Assembly: GCF_012184425.1 (NCBI RefSeq)
Contig: NZ_VTOW01000001.1
Span: 1-64,000, forward strand
Direction: 5' to 3'
DNA: 64,000 bases
Source: Candidatus Manganitrophus noduliformans
GTDB taxonomy: Bacteria > Nitrospirota > Nitrospiria > SBBL01 > Manganitrophaceae
In this document: positions 1 to 8,647 of the stretch, one piece after another
How the letters are laid out: the number at the start of each line of letters is the position of its first letter
Position numbering within the stretch: the stretch's first letter is position 1
Notes under the pieces: model-generated
The model's input: the letters and a program-made list of their open reading frames with translations, nothing else
The model's database searches: none
Told to the model about the DNA's origin: nothing
Program-made: the position numbers and the translations under genes

Positions 1-125
1 AGAAAGATAACTAAACAGACCACTTTGAGAATCGTTGATGCCGCGCATGATGCCTCCTCCTTAGATCCTGCGCAAGTATACTCAATCAAACTCAACCTTA
101 AAAGGACTTTTTCAGCACCCTGCTA
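1..125 (-). mobile_element. End of an IS5-family insertion sequence with transposase start
   Basis: The minus strand opens with a strong GGAGGAGG ribosome site and then ATG at 46-48, reading M-R-G-I-N-D-S-Q-S-G-L-F-S-Y-L-S before the window edge. Starts of the form MRG-x-D-x-x-x-x-x-(L/M)FSY(L/V/I) are typical of IS5-family DDE transposases, so this is the first 16 codons of such a transposase and the rest lies outside the window. The string GGACTTTTTCAGCACC at about 104-119 looks like the terminal inverted repeat of the element, so I place the outer end near 125. The exact end and the target duplication cannot be fixed because the other end is not in view. Confidence 0.6.
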
Positions 126-365
126 GTATCTTTAAAAGAAAGATTACGAGATCATCCTACAAAAATAAGGATTCCACTACTAATCCTTTGGATTTCTCTC
201 ATAACGATTCTTGCTCTTAGATGGTTTACCAGGGATCAGGCGCTCATAATAACGGGGCACAAGTTAATTGCCTTGGTCTTCCTTGTTCCGGTGCTGGAGG
301 TAACAGCGTGGATAATCCACCGCCATAATATTTCTTTACATCAAAAATTGGAACAGTTTTTCTAA
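126..365 (+). pseudogene. C-terminal remnant of a small membrane protein, probably cut by the adjacent IS
   Basis: An open frame runs without an ATG from the putative IS end to a TAA at 363-365. It reads a basic/amphipathic stretch (S-L-K-E-R-L-R-D) and then two hydrophobic segments (around I-P-L-L-I-L-W-I-S-L-I-T-I-L-A and L-I-A-L-V-F-L-V-P-V-L). The two segments are separated by a short polar loop and followed by a charged tail. There is no start codon or ribosome site in frame before the IS boundary, which fits the 3' part of a gene whose 5' part was displaced by the insertion. I do not recognise the family. It could be a chance open frame, but two membrane-like segments in 80 codons argue against that. 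Confidence 0.4.
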
Positions 366-529
366 GGGCGGACGGCCACAAGCATCCGTGAACCAGCACC
401 TTGAATTCTTTCAAACCGTCCATCACTTACGAATCACGAATTTCGCTTGAAATCTGCAGTTATCTTCAGTACATCAAAAGACAGCTTTCAGGAAGGTTTA
501 TTGATTAATCCTTCTTTAGGATAATTCCA

Positions 530-1282
530 TCACTGGCCACTCTCATTCAAACGTCTTAAGAGGGCTTCAGCCCGAGAAATCAAATCTTTCCTCACAGCTT
601 CGCGTTGATCACCGCTTAGTTTTGGATACTTCCGGAGCACCTTTGCAAGTTCGACGAAGTCACCTATCCGAGTGCTTGGCTCGGGGCTCCAGGTTTTGCC
701 GGTTAGATATCCGCTTGGGTTTACCCAGTGAGCCACATGGAAGGTTTCCCCATCTAATCCAACTTCGTAAGATGGAGGAGGGTACCGTACGCGGAGGAGC
801 ATGCTTTCCCAGGTTTTCTCCAATAGATCTGCAGTGCTTGGATCAATCTCAGCCTCAACCCGTTCGACTCTACGAGATACTTGGCTAAGCGCCCGCCTCA
901 TGTCTTCTGGGTTGATTGTGTAGAGCTTACCCTCTCCAGCTTCCTTCATTAGAAATCTATTTATTGCACCCCATAGTTGCTCTTTCATTTCAGCTGTCAC
1001 AACGATCGCATTCGCCTTCGGGTTGTCGCCGCTCCGCACCAGGAATACCGCACTCTCTTTATCGAAGGATGGCAAGAACAACATCTGGCACTTGCGAAAT
1101 TTATTTGCACTTAAAAGCAGATCGCCGACGGCAGAATGATATGGATTGTCTTCCACATAACCGAACAGCCCTTCCTCCGGTTCAAGCTCGAGTGTTCCTG
1201 TTTCAGCGAGAGCCTCGCCAATAACTGATAATTTTCCAAACCACAGAAGAATGATTATTAAAAAAGTCACTGCTTTTTTCAT
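530..1282 (-). CDS. Secreted protein of unknown function
   Basis: A 250-residue protein starting MKKAVTFLIIILLW, a clear Sec signal peptide with likely cleavage near A-L-A/E around residue 26. The mature part is soluble and charged, with a Cys at about 65 and a predicted helical C-terminal third rich in Arg, Glu and Leu (E-A-L-L-R-R-L at the end). I recognise no family. It lies downstream of the Cys-rich carboxypeptidase-regulatory-like gene on the same strand with a gap of 86 bases, so the two may be co-transcribed. Both belong to the AT-richer accessory block at the left of the window. A periplasmic location is inferred from the signal peptide only. Confidence 0.6.
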   Translation of the reverse strand: MKKAVTFLIIILLWFGKLSVIGEALAETGTLELEPEEGLFGYVEDNPYHSAVGDLLLSANKFRKCQMLFLPSFDKESAVFLVRSGDNPKANAIVVTAEMKEQLWGAINRFLMKEAGEGKLYTINPEDMRRALSQVSRRVERVEAEIDPSTADLLEKTWESMLLRVRYPPPSYEVGLDGETFHVAHWVNPSGYLTGKTWSPEPSTRIGDFVELAKVLRKYPKLSGDQREAVRKDLISRAEALLRRLNESGQ

Positions 1283-1368
1283 CTGCTGTTACTCAAAGAA
1301 TCAATAAGCTCACTCGTGAATAGGCCACTTGGCCTGAAGGCGAGATTTCCACTACTCCTGAGGGAATA

Positions 1369-2760
1369 CTATTTTACACCTCGTCTTGAGCATCCATTGC
1401 CGGTCAATCCTGCTTCGGATAATACTACTTTCATACCTTTTAGATCTTCATCTACGATAAGGGGATGGGCTGGAGAATGGTACGCCGGCGGGTCTTTCTC
1501 TGATGGTGGAATCTTACTGCTGCGAGCTTCAAGATTGTAGATGGTTGCTGTATATGCATTTAGCGTGAAAAATCCTTCTTCATCCGTCTCGGTGGTGACC
1601 GAACCAAAATTTAAGATGTATCCTTCGGCCTGAGTACTTCTTGGACATAAGAGCATCACTTCCACACCAGCGGCAGGTTTCCCATCAGGCCATAGAACCT
1701 GCCCTTCTACTATTTGAGAATTGAATTCTTTTGGTATCTGAAAGTCATAGTTTTCTAATTTCGGAGCCGAGCCGATCTCAATGACAGTGGCTTCTTCGGA
1801 TTTCGGAGTTCCTGGATAAAAGTATTTCATATTCTTCCTAAAATCATCAGTATGAAGGTCAAAATAAAGCAAGTATTTTCCAGGGGGTATTCCCTTTATT
1901 TGGAAATTCCCATCGTCATCAGAGCGTCCATAGATAAACATAGGTTTGCCATCGCTCTGCAGGTCGATGGGATCTAGGTTTAACATTACAGAGGCAGGCC
2001 GAAAACGACTATCAAATACTCGACCGGTGAGAATCGTATCGGGCCTGGCAACAAAATTGATGGTTGCGCACCCTCGGTCATGCACATCGACCTCAGCCTT
2101 TGAATTTGTACTCGAATAACTCTTGGGCCATAGCGCTTCTACTTCGTACTTGCCAGCCCGCAAATTAGAGATTTCGAAGATGCCTTCTGCGTTTGTAATC
2201 CCTCGAATCGACTGTTTTTCCCCATTCTTCAGAATCACAGCCACATCTCTAAACGGCTTATAAATCATCCCTCGATCAGCAGATACTGAAACTGTAAGCC
2301 GGCCACCACTGCCCGCCTTAGGAAGGTTTTTTAAAAATTGAAAATCGTCATCCTTCTCCGAAAACATAGAAAGTGGCCTTGTAAGAGTACAGACGCCTGT
2401 CGATAAGTGACCGGACTCGCCGTAGGCGTAAACGATATATCTTTGTCCTTTAATTAATCCATACGGGCCACAACTGGAATTTTTGTGGCTCTTCACCGAG
2501 ATCGTAACTTCAGTTCCTGGGTTCCCCTTAAAAGTCTCTTCGACGATAAATCGGACCTCTCCCGCTTCATACGATGTACTTCCGGTCTCCCTCCCCATGT
2601 CTACTTTTTCTGTGCCCCCGACCATCTCTCCGATAAAGATCGCTGATGCGCCTGAAAAAACCTGGCAGGGCGAGTCGAATGCACATGAGCAGGCGTTCAC
2701 TTTGGCAGATAAGAGCAACAAAACTGCGGCGGTCGAAAAGATGAATTGTGTTATTTTCAT
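1369..2760 (-). CDS. Secreted protein: TIMP/NTR-like domain plus carboxypeptidase-regulatory-like repeats
   Basis: A 463-residue exported protein. After a signal peptide (about 1-23) the mature protein begins C-S-C-A-F-D-S-P-C, the N-terminal Cys arrangement of TIMP/netrin-like beta-barrel domains. Further Cys residues (S-S-C-G near 98; G-V-C near 122) complete a domain of about 120 residues containing the typical E-E-T-F-K-G segment. From about 150 onward there are two or three beta-sandwich modules of the carboxypeptidase regulatory/Cna-B-like kind (for example N-A-E-G-I-F-E-I-S-N-L-R-A-G-K-Y, then D-D-D-G-N-F-Q-I-K-G-I-P-P-G-K-Y and D-E-E-G-F-F-T-L). No catalytic domain is visible, so it is probably a structural or binding protein of the periplasm or cell surface. 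Its substrate is unknown. Confidence 0.65.
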   Translation of the reverse strand: MKITQFIFSTAAVLLLLSAKVNACSCAFDSPCQVFSGASAIFIGEMVGGTEKVDMGRETGSTSYEAGEVRFIVEETFKGNPGTEVTISVKSHKNSSCGPYGLIKGQRYIVYAYGESGHLSTGVCTLTRPLSMFSEKDDDFQFLKNLPKAGSGGRLTVSVSADRGMIYKPFRDVAVILKNGEKQSIRGITNAEGIFEISNLRAGKYEVEALWPKSYSSTNSKAEVDVHDRGCATINFVARPDTILTGRVFDSRFRPASVMLNLDPIDLQSDGKPMFIYGRSDDDGNFQIKGIPPGKYLLYFDLHTDDFRKNMKYFYPGTPKSEEATVIEIGSAPKLENYDFQIPKEFNSQIVEGQVLWPDGKPAAGVEVMLLCPRSTQAEGYILNFGSVTTETDEEGFFTLNAYTATIYNLEARSSKIPPSEKDPPAYHSPAHPLIVDEDLKGMKVVLSEAGLTGNGCSRRGVK

Positions 2761-3172
2761 ATTTCGTCCTCTTATGTTGGCCGAATGTGAGAAATATTAT
2801 ACCAATATTGTATTTATATTTCAGCAATTTATTTGGTGAAAAATTGACGCCCAATTGACAAATTACCATTTGAAATCTGCTCAGCATACAGGAAGTAAGA
2901 TTGATGAATCAGGAAGGATTTCTCGGCGGGATTTCTCCACCTACAATTCGATATATTGAAAAAGATTGAGAACTAGCGGTTACCGTTTGTAAACTCCATG
3001 AATATCACAGGCGCCGACTGGTGGAGTTTAGGAAGAAGCCTTGGTGGAATACTAATACAAACGTAATAAATTGTGTTTCGTTATTGTAGGGGCCGCCCCT
3101 ACCAAACAGATGTAACAATTGTACAAACGTTGTATTAATAAACGGAAGGAGCCTGATTGGGAAAAAGTCAGA
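2761..3172. other. Intergenic AT-rich stretch with one palindromic element
   Basis: About 410 bases without a supported gene between the Cys-rich secreted protein and a gene remnant. It contains the palindromic repeat listed separately at 3053-3137. Short open frames here lack ribosome sites and coding character, and I see no RNA gene. Confidence 0.5.
3053..3137. repeat. MITE-like imperfect palindrome with GTAGGGG/CCCCTAC core
   Basis: The core GTAGGGG (3086-3092) and CCCCTAC (3096-3102) form a 7-bp inverted repeat with a 3-base centre. Outside it, the left flank TAATACAAACGT...AATTGT (3053-3074) is an imperfect inverted copy of the right flank ACAATT...AACGTTGTATTA (3115-3137). The whole 85-base unit could fold into a long hairpin. 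The core is shared with the other GTAGGGGC palindromes of this window (near 25627, 52314 and 23735). Confidence 0.5.
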
Positions 3173-3427
3173 TTACTTGCTCTTATACATGACATAGAAG
3201 ATGCCTGCTCCTGCCAGAAATAGTATAAGAATGCCGCCCCAACCGTCGCGTCTTAGGCAGGAGTCCACCAGGTTTTTCGGATTATATAGAACTTTCACCG
3301 GGTACCCACCCGTACCTATGCTCGAATCTATTGGAAAAGGGGGATAGCTCAATCTGGCCCCTTTTTTACTCCAAGCCTTCTGGAACGCTACACGTTCTTT
3401 GAAATCACCCTCGAATCTTTTCCAACC
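3173..3427 (-). pseudogene. Remnant of a DUF3592-type membrane protein, 3' part only
   Basis: On the minus strand an open frame of 84 codons, ending in TAA at 3173-3175, reads Y-P-V-K-V-L-Y-N-P-K-N-L, then a Trp-Gly-Gly and a single membrane span (G-I-L-I-L-F-L-A-G-A-G-I-F-Y-V). It ends M-Y-K-S-K. The V-x-V-L-Y-(D/N)-P-x-(N/D) box followed by one C-terminal membrane helix is the usual ending of DUF3592 proteins. A TAG at 3428-3430 interrupts the frame upstream, no ATG with a ribosome site is present, and the expected first membrane helix is missing. I therefore call it a decayed gene. A frameshifted 5' part may lie in 3428-3540 but I cannot align it convincingly. Confidence 0.45.
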
Positions 3428-3548
3428 CTAAGTGAATGGAAAGAGGAGTCCGATCCTCGATTCCTTCCGCCGAATCCTCAAAACACAATTGCAATCCGTA
3501 TGATTTTCTTTTTCAAGGAAGTAAATATCGTCTATGGGCAACTATCCG

Positions 3549-6521
3549 TTATCGATCATCCTCAAGGGCTTCTGCTTCCTTGATTATTTCATGCAGGAGG
3601 GTCCTTGTTTTATTTTTCAGTTGGCTTGTTCCTCTCGACGCATCTGAAGCAGCAAACGCCATCTCACCGAGCTGGATCGCTTTCACCCAGTCGACGTTCG
3701 AATTGTTGGGAACATGGAGTGCCTGAATGAGGAGATCGAGAGCCTTCTCTTGTTCCCCGCCACCTGCTGCGGCAAACGCCACTGAGATAAAGGGACCCGG
3801 ATAGGAAAGTGCTTTCGTCTCGAGGATCGCTTCCGACAGGATCTCTCGACCTTTGGTTCTCTCGTTTACCTGGAAATAAACGCCGGCGATATCCGCTAAA
3901 AGCGGGCTCTTCTCGCTATACCAGGCGCTCTTGACTTCATGTGCCAGCCGATGAGCCTGCGCCAGAAGGGATAAAGCCTGTGTCTCTCTTCCGGTTTCGG
4001 CCAAATGCTTTGCCACTCTCAGCAGAGCACGACTCTTCTCATAGGGTTTTCCGATCAGGGAAGCTGTCTCGATCGCCAGATCGGATTTATTTATGGTCAC
4101 ATAGCCCTCTACAACAGAAGTCAGAAGGTCATGGTGGAGTTTAGAGCGAGGCAGAACCTTTGCGAAAATCCGGGTCAGAAAATTGCCATCCGTGCCAGGA
4201 GGAGGCTGCAAGGATGCTTCCCGGGCTTGGGTAAGCATCTGCAGCGCCTTTTTTCTCTCTCCTTCTTTGGCCCATATCTGAGCGATCTCTCCTAGCCAGA
4301 TTGCCCTGCTGCTCCCATCGTTTAAGGTTTGCGCCATGGCCAACACTTTCGGTAATAGCTCAACCCCCTCCGCTTTTTTGTCTCGACCCATATAAATCCT
4401 GGAGAGTTCAAGCAACAATGGGATTTTTTTGTTAGGATCTTGGACCTTTTCGGCAATGCGTTCAGCGCCTTTTAAATGCCCGGCTTCTCCGAGTGCCTCT
4501 GCGATGTTAGGAAGATGCCACGGATCGATGGGAAGATTCGGGTTTTCCGCAATGGCAAGGGCTGCGGCAGCAAGTTCCGTGGCCTTTGTTTCATTCCCGG
4601 CGTGTTCCAGGGTTGCCGCCATTTTACTGAAGGCCTCCGCTTTTTTGCCGTCATCTTTAATAAGATCGGCAACCTCCATAGCTCTCGTTACTTGATCAAT
4701 CTGAACGAACCTTATTGCAATATCGGTCAAGCTGTTGTTCCGCTCGTATTGATCTCTCATGGTCTCTGTTGCATGAAGCGCCTTGGATAGAATCTGAGAC
4801 GCCTTTTCCAAAATTCCGATTTTTATATATCCGTCTGCAAGCCTGTGAAAAGAGCGAGATGATGAATGCTCCGACGTGTGCGAAAGATCAACGGCATAAG
4901 CTAAGAGATTCGACGCTTTCTGTTTTTCGCCCAACTCCGCATACGCATTCGCGATTTGTAGTAACCAGTAGAGTCTCAAATCCATACTGTCCATTGCATC
5001 TGTTTCCTTAGCCGCCTGAGACAGGAGCTCCATAGCGCCTTCCCTTTGGCTGTCACCCCCTAAAGCGGCCGCCACCTCCAATAGGATAGAGGCTCTTCCG
5101 TATGGGGAATCTTTTAACCGAATAATTTGAAGCGCGTCATGATACCGTCCGATTTTAATATACCCAGATGCAATTTTCCCCAACACATAATCCTTCGAAC
5201 CGCCCGGTGTTCGGTCTATCGAATCGAGGGCTTTAGATAGAAGATGAGAAGCTTTTTCCCTCTCTCCAGCTTCGGAATAACCTAAAGCCATCTCAGCAAA
5301 GAAACGGGCCTCATCGTGGTCCCCTTTGATTTGAGCCATGGTTTCCGCCGCCTGGCTCAGGAGATCCAAGGCGATTTTCTCTTCTCCTATCTTAGTCGAA
5401 ACGGAGGCGAGCCCTACCAGGATCTTTGCCGTCTGCTCATTCATTTGAAGGCTCAAGGAGTCTCCAGTCACCTGGAGGGCCATCCGGAAAATTTCATCCG
5501 CGCGCGCTCTATCACCACGGAGCGCCGCAATTTTTCCGACATCCAATAAATCCCATTCCTTCCCTCTGTTTGATGGTGGTTGGTTATGGATGATCTCGAT
5601 CGCTTTGTCGTACATTCCCGCACGGGCATAGCTCTCCGCGATGACCAGTGCCTTTGATGGATAACCGAACTCAAAATTTCCATTTTTCATGATTTGAATT
5701 ACATCCGAGAAGAGCTTCGATGCTCTTTCATCTTCTCCAATCTTCAGATAACCCTCCGCAACGCTCGATAAGGCCCGACCCCGATAGTAGGCATGTTCAA
5801 TCTGCAAGGCATCTTCGTTGGCCCGAGCAATTATTGCAAGACCTTTTTCTTTTTTCCCCGCTTTTACATAGGCGTTGGCGACGGCCGCCAACTGAGAAGC
5901 TCTGATTTCAAGTGTGTCTTGTGTCCCTGGGATCGCTTCGGCGGACTCAAGGGCCAATGCCAACAGACCCGATGCTTTTTCTATCAGCCCCCTCTTCGCA
6001 TAATTCTCCGAAAGATCAAGCAGAAGTCCAGGACGCTGACCTCTCCACGTTTTGGTCAGCGCGACCTCCAGTGCCCGTTCATCTTTCCTCTCTTCCGCAT
6101 AACGTAACGCCACGCCTCGGATTGCATAGCCCCTATAGGCTGGATCGGCCTTCTTTTCAGCAATCAGCAGCGCCACCTCAAGCGGATTTTCCTCCGCATC
6201 CGCCCTTTTCTTTGCCTGAGGCAGGATCAATTCTCTTAATTGATCAAGTTTATACGGACCGACAAGGATTTTTCCTTTGGATATTTCGGCAACCAGAGAG
6301 GAATCGGGAAACTCTGAAAAGAGTGCCTCCAGTTTTTGTATAGAAGCTTCATAGAGGGGGTATGCCGCTGAATAGCTTTCCCGCTCAGTTTCCTGAGCCG
6401 AATTCAGCAACGCAGAAGCTTCCAGAAAAAGTATGTTGGGGTCGGATTCAGCGAAGAGCAGGCTGGCAAGAACAAAAACTCCCAAAAAGCTAGCGATTGC
6501 CGCTTTTGCAATCTGGATCAT
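3549..6521 (-). CDS. Large secreted TPR-like repeat protein
   Basis: A 990-residue protein with a signal peptide (M-I-Q-I-A-K-A-A-I-A-S-F-L-G to about residue 26) followed almost entirely by alpha-helical repeats of roughly 35-40 residues. They match the pattern A-x-x-Y-x-x-x-G-(x)3-K-A-x-x-L-L-x-x-A-L (for example A-N-A-Y-V-K-A-G-K-K-E-K-G, A-E-S-Y-A-R-A-G-M-Y-D-K-A, A-D-G-Y-I-K-I-G-I-L-E-K-A). This is the TPR/Sel1-like solenoid design, so it is probably a periplasmic or surface scaffold; no catalytic domain is seen. A second, shorter protein of the same design lies directly upstream on the same strand (6924-8474). A TATAAT box on the minus strand at 6573-6578 is a likely promoter. Confidence 0.7.
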   Translation of the reverse strand: MIQIAKAAIASFLGVFVLASLLFAESDPNILFLEASALLNSAQETERESYSAAYPLYEASIQKLEALFSEFPDSSLVAEISKGKILVGPYKLDQLRELILPQAKKRADAEENPLEVALLIAEKKADPAYRGYAIRGVALRYAEERKDERALEVALTKTWRGQRPGLLLDLSENYAKRGLIEKASGLLALALESAEAIPGTQDTLEIRASQLAAVANAYVKAGKKEKGLAIIARANEDALQIEHAYYRGRALSSVAEGYLKIGEDERASKLFSDVIQIMKNGNFEFGYPSKALVIAESYARAGMYDKAIEIIHNQPPSNRGKEWDLLDVGKIAALRGDRARADEIFRMALQVTGDSLSLQMNEQTAKILVGLASVSTKIGEEKIALDLLSQAAETMAQIKGDHDEARFFAEMALGYSEAGEREKASHLLSKALDSIDRTPGGSKDYVLGKIASGYIKIGRYHDALQIIRLKDSPYGRASILLEVAAALGGDSQREGAMELLSQAAKETDAMDSMDLRLYWLLQIANAYAELGEKQKASNLLAYAVDLSHTSEHSSSRSFHRLADGYIKIGILEKASQILSKALHATETMRDQYERNNSLTDIAIRFVQIDQVTRAMEVADLIKDDGKKAEAFSKMAATLEHAGNETKATELAAAALAIAENPNLPIDPWHLPNIAEALGEAGHLKGAERIAEKVQDPNKKIPLLLELSRIYMGRDKKAEGVELLPKVLAMAQTLNDGSSRAIWLGEIAQIWAKEGERKKALQMLTQAREASLQPPPGTDGNFLTRIFAKVLPRSKLHHDLLTSVVEGYVTINKSDLAIETASLIGKPYEKSRALLRVAKHLAETGRETQALSLLAQAHRLAHEVKSAWYSEKSPLLADIAGVYFQVNERTKGREILSEAILETKALSYPGPFISVAFAAAGGGEQEKALDLLIQALHVPNNSNVDWVKAIQLGEMAFAASDASRGTSQLKNKTRTLLHEIIKEAEALEDDR

Positions 6522-6923
6522 GGAAGTCCACTCACGACGAAATGCTTGGAGGTAGTAGAATACGTAAGTTCGATTATACTGTAAACTTCTAAATAATTAA
6601 GCTGAGAATAGACTCCATCAGTTGCTTCTATCCACTTGAGAATTTCAGGAAAGATTCTCTCCGTTGAATCTTCAATTTTTTATGCCTTTTAAAAAAAGGT
6701 GATTATACGAGCATTCTTGTCCTTGGGGCCGCGTCTTGAATCTTGATGATATGGGCCATCGCATATCAAGGTGTTCGCAACAGCATTGTTTCTTTTTATG
6801 TGCAATCTACTCCACTCATCTATTTCTTCAACCGCTGACTTCAGGAAGTAAAAAGCGATCGGATGGCTGAAGCACAAACTTACAAGGTTGGAATGGACTC
6901 TATGATTGTCTTTATTCGCATCT
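6522..6923. other. Intergenic region between two TPR-protein genes
   Basis: About 400 AT-rich bases. It contains the promoter-like TATAAT for the downstream TPR gene and an A/T-run region around 6680-6705 that could end transcription of the upstream gene. One minus-strand open frame crosses 6689-6988 but overlaps the end of the TPR gene and has no ribosome site, so I do not call it. Confidence 0.4.
6573..6601 (-). promoter_or_regulatory. Putative promoter of the 990-aa TPR protein gene
   Basis: Minus-strand -10 TATAAT at 6573-6578 with a weak CTTAAT at the -35 position 17 bases away, about 52 bases upstream of the start codon. The TPR gene upstream has a matching AGTATAATCG sequence, suggesting similar control. 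Confidence 0.45.
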
Positions 6924-8474
6924 TTATCGCTGAGCCTTGCGATGTTGGAGCCCCTCCGCCACACCCAGAAGCGCATAGGTTTTTTCAACTGGAGTCGGTT
7001 GGCTCAGAGCCCACTTTGAAACAGAGTCATCTCCTCCTTTCTCAATTCGGGCGGCTGCAATGGCACGTAAGGCCTCTGCCCGAAGCTTCGCTTCAAAAAA
7101 ACTCTTCGAATTGCAGCAAATCAAATCAGCGGTCGCCGTGGCTCCATCTATGTCACCCCTTCTGGCCTGAGCAATAGATAGATCTTTAAAAATACTCGCG
7201 TTCTTGATAATGCTCGCGGTCTTCTGCGCTCCTTTCAGATCGCCTGTTTTGATCTGAGCATAGAAAATAGAATGAATGGCGACGCCTTGATACGTTTCGT
7301 CCGTCACCAATTTATCTGCTTCGAACGCTCCTTGGATATCGCCCATCTGGGCTCGGACCATCGCGATCTTTCTCCAGATAGAGGACTTAATTCCTTCCAT
7401 TTCGTTTTTGTTTATAATTCTCATTCGATTGACTACTTTCTGAACGAGAAACTGGGCATCCTCATTTCTCCCGGCTTGAATAAAGCTCTCCGCTACTTTT
7501 AGGGTATCAATTAGATTGTAGTCTAAAATGTCTTCAGCATCTCTGTCGGTTACAGATTCCCGAATAGCAATTAGTTTTTCAATGGTCGTCAGCGCCGCCT
7601 CCCGCTCACCCATTCTCGCCTGAAGCATGGCAATATCCCGAAAAAGGTACGCACTCTTCCATTTATCGGAATTCTCGTTGGCAATTTCAAATGCTTTGTC
7701 GAGAATTAAAGGATCCACTGACTCTCCCATCTCCAATTGAGACCAGGCAAAGTTCATTAGAATAAAATTTTTTGTCCATTCAAATAAGCTGATCGATCCT
7801 TGAGACAAAGACTCGGCCGCCTGAGATGCCTTTTCGATTGTTGCTATGGTGCCTTCTCGGTCTTTTTCCATCATTCGCTTGGCGGCGATGTCCATAAGGG
7901 TCCCCATCTTGCCAATATCCAACCTGTCTTCATTCGGTAGCAACTCTGCTAGAACCACCGCCTTCTCGAATGTGTCGATTGCCGCCGCTGTTTGCCCGAC
8001 TTGCATCTGAGCATGCCCGACATCCATCAGGGCGCTAATTTTCCAGCGGGTCAGATGCCAAAGGTTTTGATCTGGAGTGACCCCTTTGAAGGAAGAATTT
8101 CCACGATTTAATTCTTTTGTTTTCTGCTGCATTTTTTTACTCGAAGCCGATATGTCGTTGACTTCTTCAATTTGTTCGATCAGGGAGTTAAACAATGCCT
8201 TGGAATCGGCTTGGTTCCCGGTTTTCCCAACCACCAAGGCCACCTCCCGCAGCGCCTCGAATCTGCCTGCCACTTCAATGTCACCGAAATGGTTCTCTAT
8301 TAAGCGGGCAAATTGAGTTGCCGCTTTGAGGATTTCAGCCTCATTTGAAAAGGCCTTCTGATCGGATGGGGATGGATGATGCTCCAGAGTGTGAGGTGGT
8401 CTTATCTGACCTGCAGCACACTCGGATAAAAAGAATAGGGTGAAGATTAGTTGATAATAAAAAAAATTTCGCAT
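6924..8474 (-). CDS. Secreted TPR-like repeat protein, shorter paralogue
   Basis: A 516-residue protein with a signal peptide (M-R-N-F-F-Y-Y-Q-L-I-F-T-L-F-F-L; a Cys at about 19 is preceded by S-E, which does not fit a good lipobox). The body is helical repeats of the form (A/D)-x-x-x-A-Q-x-Q-x-G-(x)4-A-(x)3-(F/I)-x-x-A (A-H-A-Q-M-Q-V-G-Q-T-A-A-A-I-D-T-F; A-M-V-R-A-Q-M-G-D-I-Q-G-A-F; A-Q-A-R-R-G-D-I-D-G-A-T). Gene order, orientation and design match the 990-residue neighbour, so the two probably arose from one ancestor or act together. Function unknown. Promoter-like TATAAT at 8520-8525 on the minus strand. Confidence 0.65.
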   Translation of the reverse strand: MRNFFYYQLIFTLFFLSECAAGQIRPPHTLEHHPSPSDQKAFSNEAEILKAATQFARLIENHFGDIEVAGRFEALREVALVVGKTGNQADSKALFNSLIEQIEEVNDISASSKKMQQKTKELNRGNSSFKGVTPDQNLWHLTRWKISALMDVGHAQMQVGQTAAAIDTFEKAVVLAELLPNEDRLDIGKMGTLMDIAAKRMMEKDREGTIATIEKASQAAESLSQGSISLFEWTKNFILMNFAWSQLEMGESVDPLILDKAFEIANENSDKWKSAYLFRDIAMLQARMGEREAALTTIEKLIAIRESVTDRDAEDILDYNLIDTLKVAESFIQAGRNEDAQFLVQKVVNRMRIINKNEMEGIKSSIWRKIAMVRAQMGDIQGAFEADKLVTDETYQGVAIHSIFYAQIKTGDLKGAQKTASIIKNASIFKDLSIAQARRGDIDGATATADLICCNSKSFFEAKLRAEALRAIAAARIEKGGDDSVSKWALSQPTPVEKTYALLGVAEGLQHRKAQR

Positions 8475-8519
8475 GGATGAATCGACACTGGTTACTTATT
8501 TGGAATATCTGTGTTTCCG

Positions 8520-8548
8520 ATTATACTCCACTCTGTTTTATTTGCGAA
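8520..8548 (-). promoter_or_regulatory. Putative promoter of the 516-aa TPR protein gene
   Basis: Minus-strand TTCGCA, 17-base spacer, TATAAT, about 45 bases upstream of the start codon at 8474. Confidence 0.5.
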
Positions 8549-8647
8549 GGCTTTATTTGTTTCAGGAAGAAAGAGTTGACCTTACAATATGTGAAAAACA
8601 ACATCATTATGATTTCTACAGCTACGCCTTACCCGAAGGTGGCATGA

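Noticed and set aside
6689-6988. 99-codon minus-strand frame after the TPR gene
   Set aside because: It overlaps the end of the TPR gene in another frame, lacks a ribosome site and has unremarkable composition. A decayed gene cannot be excluded.
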